Positions 17,201 to 25,791 of a stretch of 54,565 nucleotides of DNA are shown here, piece after piece. How positions within the stretch are numbered: the first letter of the stretch is position 1; each line of letters begins with the position of its first letter. The notes below the pieces were generated by a model. That model searched no databases, was not told the DNA's origin, and worked only from the letters and a program-made list of their open reading frames with translations. A program made the translations under genes and the position numbers. The DNA comes from an uncultured Pelagibacteraceae bacterium (GTDB taxonomy: Bacteria > Pseudomonadota > Alphaproteobacteria > Pelagibacterales > Pelagibacteraceae), in contig CACNVG010000005.1 in NCBI GenBank assembly GCA_902623785.1, forward strand, positions 1 through 54,565, given 5' to 3'.

Positions 17201-17997
17201 AAAACTCTATTAATAATGCCTTTAAAATTGCTAAAAAAGAAAATAGACCTGCGTTAATATCCTATACAGTTTGTGGTGATAATACTAAGGACAAATCTCT
17301 TCAAATACTAAATTCAATATCAAAGGATTTAGATATTGCAGAATGGGGAATACCTCACAACTGCCCAACTGCTGATGGCAAAGATATTCAAAATAGCTCT
17401 TATAGAGCCTTACAAAATGGTATTCGATTAAATGATATTTTTAATCTTGTTAAAAAATTTAAGAAAACAAAACTCTCCAAACCAATAATATTAATGGGTT
17501 ATTATCAAATGATATTTAATTATGGAGAAAAAAAATTTATCCAAAAATGCAAAGCATCTGGTGTTGATGGACTAATTGTTGTTGATCTCTCATTTCCAGA
17601 TAATAAAAATTTTGCCAAACTATGTAAGAAAAATTCTATTTGTTTCGTTCAATTAATTGCACCAACTACAACTGTGAAAAGAATGAAAGAGATAATAAAG
17701 AGTTCACATGAAATGATTTATATGATTTCAACTATATCAACTACAGGATCTGCATTAAAATATAGTATTAAAAGAATTATTAAAAATTATAATGTTATAA
17801 AAAAAATCAAACCATCAAAAAATGTTGTAATAGGCTTTGGTATTACAAAAAAAACTATTTCAAATCTGAGATCTGCTGACGGTCTAGTTGTTGGTAGTGC
17901 AATTTGTCGAGAAATTACAAGAAGTTTAAAAGATGGACAAAATCCCGTCATAAATGTAAGTAAATTAGTAAGAATACTGAAAAACAAAATTATATGA
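17197..17997 (+). CDS. trpA: Tryptophan synthase alpha chain
   Basis: Cleaves indole-glycerol phosphate to indole for TrpB. The 266-residue barrel keeps both catalytic acids at the textbook numbers, Glu49 (IAEWG) and Asp60 (TADG), along with ILMGYY near residue 104, LIVVDLSFPD, APTTT and GFGIT near residue 214. Motifs normally reading PFSDPLADGP and SRxGVTG are PHNCPTADGK and STISTTGSA, so this chain is divergent together with its partner trpB. The gene overlaps trpB and accD by 4 bases each (ATGA), consistent with translational coupling. Confidence 0.87.
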   Translation: MKNSINNAFKIAKKENRPALISYTVCGDNTKDKSLQILNSISKDLDIAEWGIPHNCPTADGKDIQNSSYRALQNGIRLNDIFNLVKKFKKTKLSKPIILMGYYQMIFNYGEKKFIQKCKASGVDGLIVVDLSFPDNKNFAKLCKKNSICFVQLIAPTTTVKRMKEIIKSSHEMIYMISTISTTGSALKYSIKRIIKNYNVIKKIKPSKNVVIGFGITKKTISNLRSADGLVVGSAICREITRSLKDGQNPVINVSKLVRILKNKII

Positions 17998-18929
17998 ACT
18001 GGTTGAAAAAAACATTAAGGTTTGGTGAAAAAATCAAAAAGATTTTTAGAAGGAGACCTTCAAAGCTAGATATTGAAAATAGTGACTGGGTAGCTTGCTG
18101 CCAGGGTCCTTTGGCAAAAGCGGATTTAGAAAAAAATTTGTTTGTTTGTCCAAGTTGTAATAAACACTTTCATATTACTCCTATACAAAGATTTGATATG
18201 ATGTTTGGTAAAGGAAATTATGAAATCCTAAAAACACCACTTTATAAAGAAGATGTTTTAGACTGGGTTGATAAAAAATCATACAAAGATAGACTTAAAC
18301 AAGCAAAAAAGAAAACTAATCAGGATTGCGCAATACTTGTTGCGAAAGGCAAATTAAAAGGAATTGATGTAACTATTGCTGTTGTAAATTTCGAATTTAT
18401 TGGTGGGGCTCATGGCCAAAACGAGTCTGAGGCAATAATATTTGCGGCAGAACATGCAACAAAAAATCAGACACCTCTTATACTCATGCCTTGTGGTGGT
18501 GGTCAGGTTATGTTTCAAGGAGCACGGGCCTTAGTTGGCATGACACGCACAACTGTTGCAGTAAGTGAATTTAAAAAAAATACAAATTTGCCATACATTG
18601 TAGTATTCCATTATAAGTGTGCAGGTGGTATTACAGCTAGCTATGCCCACCTTTCAGAAATAGCTATTGCTGAAAATGAAAATTCTGAAATAATTTTTGC
18701 AGGAAGACGTGTAATTGAAGGAACAATCAAAGAAGAATTACCATCCAATTTTCAAAAAGCTAGCTGGGCTTTAGAAAAAGGATTTATAGACAGCATAATT
18801 GATAGAAAAGACTTAACTGAAAAACTAGGTTCGCTATTATCTATTTTGCTTAATAAGAAATCTCAAGTAAGTTCAGATAATAATGAACAAACTTCAGAAG
18901 CTAATATCACAACTAGAGAAGCATCATAA
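17994..18929 (+). CDS. accD: Acetyl-CoA carboxylase carboxyltransferase beta subunit, divergent
   Basis: Transfers CO2 from carboxybiotin to acetyl-CoA with AccA. The 311 residues show an N-terminal zinc-ribbon region, FEFIGGAHG near residue 139, a GGGQVM segment near residue 170, AGGITASYAHL and IIFAGRRVIEGT near residue 235. Compared with usual AccD, the first zinc knuckle CxxC is CC (35-36) while the second, CPSC (52-55), is intact. GGSMGS reads GGAHGQ and SGGARM reads CGGGQVM. The paired glycines of both oxyanion holes remain. It keeps the trpFBA-accD-folC order known from many proteobacteria, which supports the assignment. Confidence 0.85.
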   Translation: MNWLKKTLRFGEKIKKIFRRRPSKLDIENSDWVACCQGPLAKADLEKNLFVCPSCNKHFHITPIQRFDMMFGKGNYEILKTPLYKEDVLDWVDKKSYKDRLKQAKKKTNQDCAILVAKGKLKGIDVTIAVVNFEFIGGAHGQNESEAIIFAAEHATKNQTPLILMPCGGGQVMFQGARALVGMTRTTVAVSEFKKNTNLPYIVVFHYKCAGGITASYAHLSEIAIAENENSEIIFAGRRVIEGTIKEELPSNFQKASWALEKGFIDSIIDRKDLTEKLGSLLSILLNKKSQVSSDNNEQTSEANITTREAS

Positions 18930-20151
18930 AAAGAAATTAGACCTATCACTAGGTCGAACTTTTAATCTTTTAGAAAAACTTGGAAACCCTCAAGACCAAC
19001 TTAACAATATAGTCACTGTAGTAGGAACAAATGCCAAGGCAAGTATGTCATACAGTCTGAAAGCAATTCTTAATCAAGCTGGATTAAAATGTAATATGTA
19101 TACCTCCCCTCATCTTCAATCCTATACTGAACGTTTTGTATTTAATGATACTGAAATTGATGAAGAAAATCTTTTTAAATTGTTAAAGGATACAGAAAAA
19201 GTCTTAGGAGATGATAACGCAACTGTTTTTGAAATACTTACATGTGCTTTTTTAAAATATGCGGAAAACTTCAAAAACAATGTCAATATAATTGAAGCTG
19301 GATTATTTCACCAATTCGATAGTACCAATGTTTTTAAAAAAAATTTAATGACATTAATTGGTGTAATACATAACGATCATTTTCAATGGTTAGAAAATAA
19401 GAATATTGATGGAGTTATACATGAAAAAACTTGTAAGCTTTTAAACTCTAATATTTTTGTAAACAAACAGGTGAATGATGAGATAGGTAAAAAAGTGGAA
19501 GAATCTTTAAATCAAAATACATCAAATAAATATTTTTTTGGAAAAAACTTCAATATCTCAAGATCAGATAATAGCTTCATTCAATACCAAGATGATATTG
19601 GTGAATTAATATTACCAGAACCCAATATTCTAGGAGACCATCAACTTTATAATATTAGCACTTCAATCGCAGCGTCTAGAAAAATATTTAACGTTAAAGA
19701 TCAAGATGTCAAATCAGGTATTCAAAATATCTCTCTTAAAGGAAGATTACAGGAAATAAAGTCAGGAAAACTCAAAAAAATTGCAGGTAATAATAGATTA
19801 GTAGTTGATGGAGGGCATAATATTTCAAGCAGTTATGTTATTGCAAACTGGATTAAAAACCAAAATCAAAAAGTTAATCTCGTTGTAGCTATGATGAAAG
19901 ATAAGGAACATCAAAAATTTATGAAATCTTTTGAGGGTCTAGTTAATTCAGTTACTTTAATTGATATTCCTAATCAGGATGGGGGGATTTCTAAAAATGA
20001 ATTTAAAGAAAAGATAAGTAATCTCAATTTTAAGTTAAAAATTTCAGATAGTATCGATGGTGCAATTAATTTAAACTCAAAGGATATTAACACTATTACC
20101 TTAGTTACAGGATCACTTTATTTAATTGGGGAAGTTCTAAATTTAAATTAA
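18883..20151 (+). CDS. folC: Folylpolyglutamate synthase / dihydrofolate synthase
   Basis: A Mur-ligase-type ATPase adding glutamate to folates. The 422 residues include the P-loop VVGTNAKAS (48-54; usually GTNGKGS), TSPHLQSYTERF near residue 74, IIEAGLFHQFDSTNV near residue 137 (usually EvGLGGRLDATN), NDHFQWL, GRLQEIK and VDGGHNISSS near residue 308. The two glycine-to-alanine changes in the P-loop and the loss of GGR are unusual, though the P-loop lysine is kept. The start overlaps accD by 47 bases; no later Met fits. It converges on trxA with a 4-base overlap. Confidence 0.86.
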   Translation: MNKLQKLISQLEKHHKKKLDLSLGRTFNLLEKLGNPQDQLNNIVTVVGTNAKASMSYSLKAILNQAGLKCNMYTSPHLQSYTERFVFNDTEIDEENLFKLLKDTEKVLGDDNATVFEILTCAFLKYAENFKNNVNIIEAGLFHQFDSTNVFKKNLMTLIGVIHNDHFQWLENKNIDGVIHEKTCKLLNSNIFVNKQVNDEIGKKVEESLNQNTSNKYFFGKNFNISRSDNSFIQYQDDIGELILPEPNILGDHQLYNISTSIAASRKIFNVKDQDVKSGIQNISLKGRLQEIKSGKLKKIAGNNRLVVDGGHNISSSYVIANWIKNQNQKVNLVVAMMKDKEHQKFMKSFEGLVNSVTLIDIPNQDGGISKNEFKEKISNLNFKLKISDSIDGAINLNSKDINTITLVTGSLYLIGEVLNLN

Positions 20152-20465
20152 GTATTTTCTTTAATCCAAGAAACAATATTAGATTTAGTGGTAGCTCCAA
20201 CTTTTGTTGCTTTCAATTCTCCACCAGAAAATAAGAGCATAGTTGGAATACCTCTGATTCCGTATTTTGTTGGAGTGTTGGGTTCATTATCAATATTGTG
20301 TTTAGCAATTACAACATCGGACATCTCGTTAGAAATTTCTTCTAAGATTGGTCCAATTTGTTTACAAGGTCCACACCACTCTGCCCAGAAGTCAACTATA
20401 ACTGGTTTGCCAGCCTTGATAACTTCTGCTTCAAAGTTTTCGTCTGTTACGTTTACAGTAGCCAT
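20148..20465 (-). CDS. trxA: Thioredoxin
   Basis: Cytoplasmic disulfide reductase of 105 residues with the redox site WCGPC (residues 30-34), the preceding VDFWAEW strand, the cis-proline segment RGIPTMLLF near residue 75 and the C-terminal GATTKSNIVSWIKEN. Nothing is missing compared with E. coli TrxA. It is monocistronic by spacing, ending 4 bases inside the folC stop region. Confidence 0.97.
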   Translation of the reverse strand: MATVNVTDENFEAEVIKAGKPVIVDFWAEWCGPCKQIGPILEEISNEMSDVVIAKHNIDNEPNTPTKYGIRGIPTMLLFSGGELKATKVGATTKSNIVSWIKENT

Positions 20466-20531
20466 AGTATTTATATATAAAGATTAGATTTATATTCAAG
20501 CTCAAAATGATTAAAATCTATTTTATCCACA

Positions 20532-22013
20532 TTAAACACTTTGATATTTCTTCTCAATGGACATCACAAAATTATTTAGTTGGTCCAAAAATTTGAGATT
20601 TTTCTCATCGTTTTCATTAGTAAATTTTTCTCTTAAATTGTCGCACTCGAAATAAAATTCTTTACATGTCCACCACTTCTCTTTTTTATCACTAAGAATT
20701 CTCTTTGCTATATCTCGCTTTACCTGTTTTAAAATAGATTCAGGCAGAACATGAGGAGCTTCTTGAAAGATTATCTTTTTGCCAAATCCAACAAGTCTTT
20801 CATCTTCAAACTTATCCAGCAATCTTAGTTTATCTGACCAAGATGCCTCGTGCCATTTTGAGAATAAATTTGTATCTTTGTTTGGAGTGAACTTTTTATA
20901 TATACTCTCTTCTGGAAGTATATCTTCTTGAGATTTTGATTGTTCTTTTTCTTCAGCAATTTCTCTTAAAGCAGTCAATATGTTCTCAGAAAACTTTTCG
21001 TCACTGTTTACTAATTCAGCCCTTTTTATCAATATATTTTTATCTATTGCATTATAGGGTTCAACATCCATACCAAATTTTTTATCCAAAATTATAGGTG
21101 CTTTATTTGATCTGATAGTTCTTAAAAACTTGGGTGATTTTTTCATCTCAGCTTTTAAATCGTTGATCGACATTTTTAGAAGAGGTTCTACATTAACCCT
21201 TAAGTCGACCGCTTGACCCCACTGATATATCGGATGGGTACAAAATTTTGGGTGGAGAGGAGCACAAAGGTAAAGTCTTGATTTTCCATAGAAATACTCA
21301 TTTAAAGTAATAATTTTTTCTTTTTTAATAATTGTTTCTGTGTCTAACTTATTTGCAGTTTTTAAAAAATCGTTCCAAGTTTCTGGCTGCTTTTTCTTAA
21401 TTAAGCCTAGTACTTTAAGTGTGAGCTCAGCATCAAAAATTGCACTATGAGCTCCGCCGGATTCAAAACCATTCATTCTAGCTAAAGACTCTAGTTTCAT
21501 CACTGCGTTACCCTTCTCGTTAATTTCAGTGTTTAATATTTTATTATCAATAGCAAAAGCACCTCTTGCTATATTAAGTCCATCGTGTCTTTTGTTTGGT
21601 GAGGCATTAGTAATGTAGGGGTATCTAATACCCTTGAAAAACTCTTTTCTAATCATTTCATCATCAAAACCTATATTTGACCATCCCATGAAGATTGCGG
21701 GACTCCACTTTTTAAAAATTGCTTCAACTTGATTTAACATTTGATAATGGCTTAGGTTCGTTTTTGTTAGCAAATCTACGTTTGTTTTATTAACGAGCAG
21801 CGCCATACACTGGGGTATTTCACCTTCGGGTAGTCTACATCTTAGATTAAATCTATCTTTTTCTTTAAAGTTTTCATCTACCAATATTCCTCCAATTTCA
21901 ATTATGCTGCCAAAATCAGTGGAAGAACTTGATGACTCAATATCCCAAATAACAATATTCAATTTTTTTCCTTTTAATTTAATGCTTTTTGTGAAGAGGA
22001 TATGATCTCGCAT
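20532..22013 (-). CDS. sbcB: Exodeoxyribonuclease I (SbcB family)
   Basis: Degrades single-stranded DNA 3' to 5' during repair and recombination. The 493-residue protein has the DEDDh exonuclease motifs: VIWDIESSS (Asp24, Glu26), FMGWSNIGFDDEMIRKEF near residue 114, and AHSAIFDAELTLKVL near residue 192. The Exo I-specific C-terminal half follows (RLYLCAPLHP near residue 250, then a helical region). ExoI is best known from Gammaproteobacteria. It follows the PD-(D/E)XK nuclease gene after 54 bases and may share its transcript with that gene and rmuC. Confidence 0.9.
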   Translation of the reverse strand: MRDHILFTKSIKLKGKKLNIVIWDIESSSSSTDFGSIIEIGGILVDENFKEKDRFNLRCRLPEGEIPQCMALLVNKTNVDLLTKTNLSHYQMLNQVEAIFKKWSPAIFMGWSNIGFDDEMIRKEFFKGIRYPYITNASPNKRHDGLNIARGAFAIDNKILNTEINEKGNAVMKLESLARMNGFESGGAHSAIFDAELTLKVLGLIKKKQPETWNDFLKTANKLDTETIIKKEKIITLNEYFYGKSRLYLCAPLHPKFCTHPIYQWGQAVDLRVNVEPLLKMSINDLKAEMKKSPKFLRTIRSNKAPIILDKKFGMDVEPYNAIDKNILIKRAELVNSDEKFSENILTALREIAEEKEQSKSQEDILPEESIYKKFTPNKDTNLFSKWHEASWSDKLRLLDKFEDERLVGFGKKIIFQEAPHVLPESILKQVKRDIAKRILSDKKEKWWTCKEFYFECDNLREKFTNENDEKNLKFLDQLNNFVMSIEKKYQSV

Positions 22014-22067
22014 CTAAACAAGTAGCAAGTAAATTTGTTAGTATATTAATTTAATAATTTGTCAATT

Positions 22068-22751
22068 TTATTTGACAAAAAGGTTGTAAAATTTTTCAAC
22101 TCTCTCAAGAAATTTATTTTGATAATCTAAAAGTTCATTACCTTCAATTTTGAAATCTTGAAATAGTCTGTCTACTGTACACATTAAAACAACTCCCTGT
22201 GTGATGTTGGAATTATAAACTGTGTTATGCGCTAATGAATAGGCCCCTATTTGTAAAAAATAGTCTTCAATATACTCTTTTTTTTTTGGTTTATTACTTT
22301 GTTTAAAATCTAAAATTGTCTCTCTACCTTCGTAAACACCTATACAGTCAGCTGTGCCAGCATATTTATTAGGATAATATAGTGTTGCTTCAGCACCCCA
22401 AACTTCTGTTAGTTTATTTTTTAGACCATTATCTATAATTTCTTCTGCCATTTTTTTTGAGTGATTGTTATTATCAATTAAATCTTGATTAAGCTTTCCA
22501 TGTAGAAACTCTTCAATAAACTTGTGAATTGAGCTTCCTCTACTTGATGCTTCTTTTTTGATTCTATCTGCCTCAAGCTTTCCGACTCTTTCCTTCCATG
22601 CAGCTAATGCAGCTTTGTCCTCTTCACTTTTTGTTGCTGAAAGTATGGTTGTAACAGAAGGTAAGTTAGATCCATCTAAAGAGTAGTGCCTTTTTCCTTG
22701 AATTAATGCTCGAGTAGAACTTGGATAATTAAATTTTTTATTCCATTCCAT
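22068..22751 (-). CDS. PD-(D/E)XK exonuclease, phage/MGME1-like
   Basis: A 227-residue nuclease of the RecB-like PD-(D/E)XK superfamily. The core is AGTADCIG (Asp135) followed 13 residues later by LDFKQS (Asp148, Lys150), the metal-binding and catalytic set, with a QIGAYSLA helix after it. The N-terminal LPSVTTILSATK and RGSSIHKFIE segments are shared with nucleases of marine phages and with mitochondrial MGME1. Its substrate is probably single-stranded DNA ends. It lies between rmuC and sbcB on one strand. The superfamily is clear; the MGME1/phage affinity is by motif memory. Confidence 0.82.
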   Translation of the reverse strand: MEWNKKFNYPSSTRALIQGKRHYSLDGSNLPSVTTILSATKSEEDKAALAAWKERVGKLEADRIKKEASSRGSSIHKFIEEFLHGKLNQDLIDNNNHSKKMAEEIIDNGLKNKLTEVWGAEATLYYPNKYAGTADCIGVYEGRETILDFKQSNKPKKKEYIEDYFLQIGAYSLAHNTVYNSNITQGVVLMCTVDRLFQDFKIEGNELLDYQNKFLERVEKFYNLFVK

Positions 22752-22787
22752 TTGAGCTGTTATATTAGTTTTTTAATTTGAAATGAA

Positions 22788-23843
22788 TTAGTTTTTAGCT
22801 TGTTTGGGTTGTTTACTTAGCTTTTCTACATTCTCTGTATTGATAGCTCTTTCAATCTGCTCTGGATCTTTTATATTTTCTAGTGTCCGCGTAATAGATC
22901 TGGCATCTTTTCCAAAACTGTCAACGACTGTCATAGCCTCCTCTAATTTTTTTCTTAATTTATAAATATTATCGAAATGAGTTGAGAATCTAGTACTGAT
23001 TGTTTTTAAATGATCATAGATTTCTGTTGCATGCTTTTGAACTTTCAAAGTTTGAAATCCCATATGAAGAGACTGCAAATAAGCTGAGAGAGTATTTGGT
23101 CCTAAAATTACAACTTTATACTTTTTCATTATTTCTTGCGTCAAGAGCTCTTTATTAACAGGGTCTTGGTAAGAGGTTAATTCTGAAAATAAACTTTCTG
23201 TTGGAGCATAAACAATTGCGAAGTCTGTAGTTTTAGGAGGGTTTATATATTTATCATTTACTGATTTTGCTTTGTCCCTAAAAGCTTTTGCTAAATTTTT
23301 TCTTGCATCAGCAGCGGCCTTTTTATCCTCATCTTTAAATGCATCCTCTATGGCTTTAAATTTATCTACAGGAAAATGACTATCTACTGGTACAAGCACA
23401 TCCTCTTTGAGTTTGATAGCAAACTCAACATTTTCACTCGTATCTTCTTTCATTTTAACATTAGATAAATATTGTGAAGCTGGTAACAAATCCTCTAATA
23501 AAGATCCTAAACTGAATTCAGCTAATGTTCCAAATTTTTTCACTCCGGCAAGTATCTTATTTATGCCTCTCTGGCTTTCATTTAAATCTTTTACCTGCAT
23601 ATTAAATGCTTCAACTTTTTGATTTACTGAAGTTAGTGTCTGAGTCATATCTCTGGTGACATCTTTAGATAAACTGTTAAATGATGCACTCATTGTATTA
23701 AATGAACTATTAATACTATCCCTTAAATTATTAATTTCTTGAGAATTATCTTTTGGTTCTGATTTATTTCTCCTCTGAGTAATTAATAGGTAAATTATTA
23801 TTACCATTAAAACTAAAATTAAATATAATATCGAATCTTGCAT
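22788..23843 (-). CDS. rmuC: DNA recombination protein RmuC
   Basis: RmuC proteins limit DNA rearrangements at inverted repeats and carry a nuclease-like core. The 351 residues show one N-terminal membrane helix (about residues 4-22), a coiled coil to about residue 100, then the conserved domain with EFSLGSLLEDLLPASQY, VPVDSHFPVDKFKAI near residue 154, FAIVYAPTESLFSEL near residue 207 and VILGPNTLSAYLQSLHMGF near residue 248. A long helical tail follows. It is the first of three nuclease-type genes in a row on this strand. Confidence 0.94.
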   Translation of the reverse strand: MQDSILYLILVLMVIIIYLLITQRRNKSEPKDNSQEINNLRDSINSSFNTMSASFNSLSKDVTRDMTQTLTSVNQKVEAFNMQVKDLNESQRGINKILAGVKKFGTLAEFSLGSLLEDLLPASQYLSNVKMKEDTSENVEFAIKLKEDVLVPVDSHFPVDKFKAIEDAFKDEDKKAAADARKNLAKAFRDKAKSVNDKYINPPKTTDFAIVYAPTESLFSELTSYQDPVNKELLTQEIMKKYKVVILGPNTLSAYLQSLHMGFQTLKVQKHATEIYDHLKTISTRFSTHFDNIYKLRKKLEEAMTVVDSFGKDARSITRTLENIKDPEQIERAINTENVEKLSKQPKQAKN

Positions 23844-23934
23844 GCTATCAATCTTGAATATTCCTATTTTATCAAAGTATACAAGTAAAAAAATTAAAAA
23901 AACAAATGAAATTGTAATATAATTAATAAAAATA

Positions 23935-24066
23935 ATGGAATTTCAATTAACCTTTAAAATAATAATTATAGTAATTGTTTTGATAGCCGTTTATGCAACT
24001 TTAAGAAATTTAGATGTAATTAAAATTATTCTTATCTATTTTAAGGACTTGTTATTAAGAAAATAA
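23935..24066 (+). CDS. Possible 43-residue membrane protein
   Basis: A small open frame from ATG at 23935 to TAA at 24066. It encodes a hydrophobic Ile/Val-rich helix (about residues 7-20), a short polar turn (ATLRNLD) and a second hydrophobic part ending in basic residues (LLLRK), as expected for a small inner-membrane protein. It fills most of the gap between rmuC and hisG and overlaps the hisG stop by 12 bases. No clear ribosome binding site is seen. AT-rich DNA readily encodes Ile/Leu runs, so it could be chance. Confidence 0.4.
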   Translation: MEFQLTFKIIIIVIVLIAVYATLRNLDVIKIILIYFKDLLLRK

Positions 24067-24738
24067 CTTAATAATGTTTTTTAAACCTTTTTTTGAAAAA
24101 CTTTTTTTTGATAAAAAAATACATGCCTGAGATTTAAGTATTTCACCATCTTTAAGTATACGTAAATTGTTACTTTTAATTGTTTTCCCAGTCGAGCTGA
24201 TGTCAGTAATTAAATTAGCTGAACCGGTAAAAGGATAAACTTCTGTAGCTCCTAAACTTTCGATAATTTGAAATTGAGTTACACCTTTCGAAAATAAGAA
24301 GTCTCTGGTCAGGTTGGGATATTTAGTTGCAACTCTAAGTCTTTTCTTTTTTTTATCTCTAAATTCAAATGCAATTTCTTCTAGATCTGCAACTGTTTGA
24401 ACATCAATCCACGGATCAGGAATAGCAACAACCAGATTTGCTTTTCCAAAATCGTATTTTTTAACAAGGTTTATTTTTTTTTGTATATTAAATTCACTTT
24501 CTTTAAATAAATCAAAACCAGAAAAACCTATATCTAGGGAACCATCACCTAGTCTTTCTATAATTTCTCTTGCGTGCAAATATAATATTTTTGAATTTTT
24601 GTTATTTTTAATTGTTCCAATGAGATCCCTCTTCCCTCTTTCTGAAATAAGTTTTAGTTTTTTTCTTTTAAAAATCTTTAAAACATCTTTCCTTAATCTG
24701 CCTTTGCTTGGTATGCCTATGTTAATTGTATTCTTCAT
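24055..24738 (-). CDS. hisG: ATP phosphoribosyltransferase, short form
   Basis: First step of histidine synthesis. At 227 residues this is the short HisG form that needs HisZ for activity and feedback control, and hisZ is the next gene upstream. Motifs seen are INIGIPSKGRLRKDVL at the start, GDGSLDIGFSGFDLF near residue 66, VATKYPNLTRDF near residue 135, and the PRPP-binding segment ATEVYPFTGSANLITDISSTG near residue 163. It ends the tRNA-His-hisS-hisZ-hisG series and begins 3 bases after hisZ. Confidence 0.95.
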   Translation of the reverse strand: MKNTINIGIPSKGRLRKDVLKIFKRKKLKLISERGKRDLIGTIKNNKNSKILYLHAREIIERLGDGSLDIGFSGFDLFKESEFNIQKKINLVKKYDFGKANLVVAIPDPWIDVQTVADLEEIAFEFRDKKKKRLRVATKYPNLTRDFLFSKGVTQFQIIESLGATEVYPFTGSANLITDISSTGKTIKSNNLRILKDGEILKSQACIFLSKKSFSKKGLKNIIKLFS

Positions 24739-24741
24739 AAT

Positions 24742-25791
24742 TTATTTTAAGTTAATTGCTGCTCCGACAGCTGGCACTTTTTTTTTCGATCCTAAGTCAG
24801 AAATTAATTGATCATATCTGCCGCCATTATAAATATTTTTAATTTTATTTTTTGATTTAATATCAATTTTGAACACCATGCCTGTGTAATATTCAAGCTG
24901 TCTTCCAAATGCAGTTGAGAAAATTACATTAAGTTTCGATACTCTTTTATTTGAAAGTGGAAAATATTTTTGATCGACTGCTAAGTTAATCTTATTTTTT
25001 TTAAAAAATTTATTTAATTCTTGAGCTGCTTTATCGATAGGACATTTAATTTTTAAAAATCCTCTAATAATTTTTGAAACATTTCTTCCTTTACTAGGAC
25101 GTCTTGGATCTTTTATTTTTTTATCAAATCTTTTTAAGATTTCATCAATGGATCTTTCAGCAATTATTGATGACTTATTTTCTTTAGTCATTTTTAAATA
25201 ACGTTTTTTATCAATCTCTACAATCGTTGGATCAACATCTGAGTTTGTCTCTAATCTCTTTAGTAAGTCGTTGAAATAGCTTTCTCTCCAAAAATGTCTT
25301 GAAAGTCTCAACTTCCATCTCTTAGGAATATCCAATTTTGAAATTAAAAGATTAAATATTTCCACATTTCCTATTGTCAATGTGCCTTTAGAGTATTTTA
25401 AGTTTTTTAATGATTTGAGAGAAGTATCAATTATTTCTTTATCATCTTTTTTCTCATCTTTTGAACCAATAATTTCAAATCCAATTTGGTCTCTAACAAT
25501 TGAGTCTTTTTTATTATTTGATTTTCTATATGCCTGACCACTATAAAATATTTTTTCTTTAGTTTTAAGATTGTTTTCAAGGTATCTGAGGCAAGAAACT
25601 ATTGTTAAATCAGGTCTTAAACATAACTCGCTACCATTTTGATCAGTAAATGAAAAAATAAACTTTCTAAAATTTTCTCCTGATCTTTGAACTATGTGAT
25701 CAGCCTCAATTACGGATGGTAATTCAATGTACTTAAATCCTTTAGATTTCACAGATCTAAGAATTTTTTCAGATAAATTTTTTGATTTCAT
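24742..25791 (-). CDS. hisZ: ATP phosphoribosyltransferase regulatory subunit
   Basis: A catalytically inactive HisRS paralogue that forms a hetero-octamer with short HisG. The 349 residues follow the class II synthetase fold: SVIEADHIVQRSGE near residue 22, LCLRPDLTIVSCLRYL near residue 57, SGQAYRK near residue 81, and the C-terminal YNGGRYDQLISDLG near residue 322. The histidine-binding and ATP loops of true HisRS are incomplete. It overlaps hisS by 23 bases, a strong sign of coupled translation. Confidence 0.92.
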   Translation of the reverse strand: MKSKNLSEKILRSVKSKGFKYIELPSVIEADHIVQRSGENFRKFIFSFTDQNGSELCLRPDLTIVSCLRYLENNLKTKEKIFYSGQAYRKSNNKKDSIVRDQIGFEIIGSKDEKKDDKEIIDTSLKSLKNLKYSKGTLTIGNVEIFNLLISKLDIPKRWKLRLSRHFWRESYFNDLLKRLETNSDVDPTIVEIDKKRYLKMTKENKSSIIAERSIDEILKRFDKKIKDPRRPSKGRNVSKIIRGFLKIKCPIDKAAQELNKFFKKNKINLAVDQKYFPLSNKRVSKLNVIFSTAFGRQLEYYTGMVFKIDIKSKNKIKNIYNGGRYDQLISDLGSKKKVPAVGAAINLK

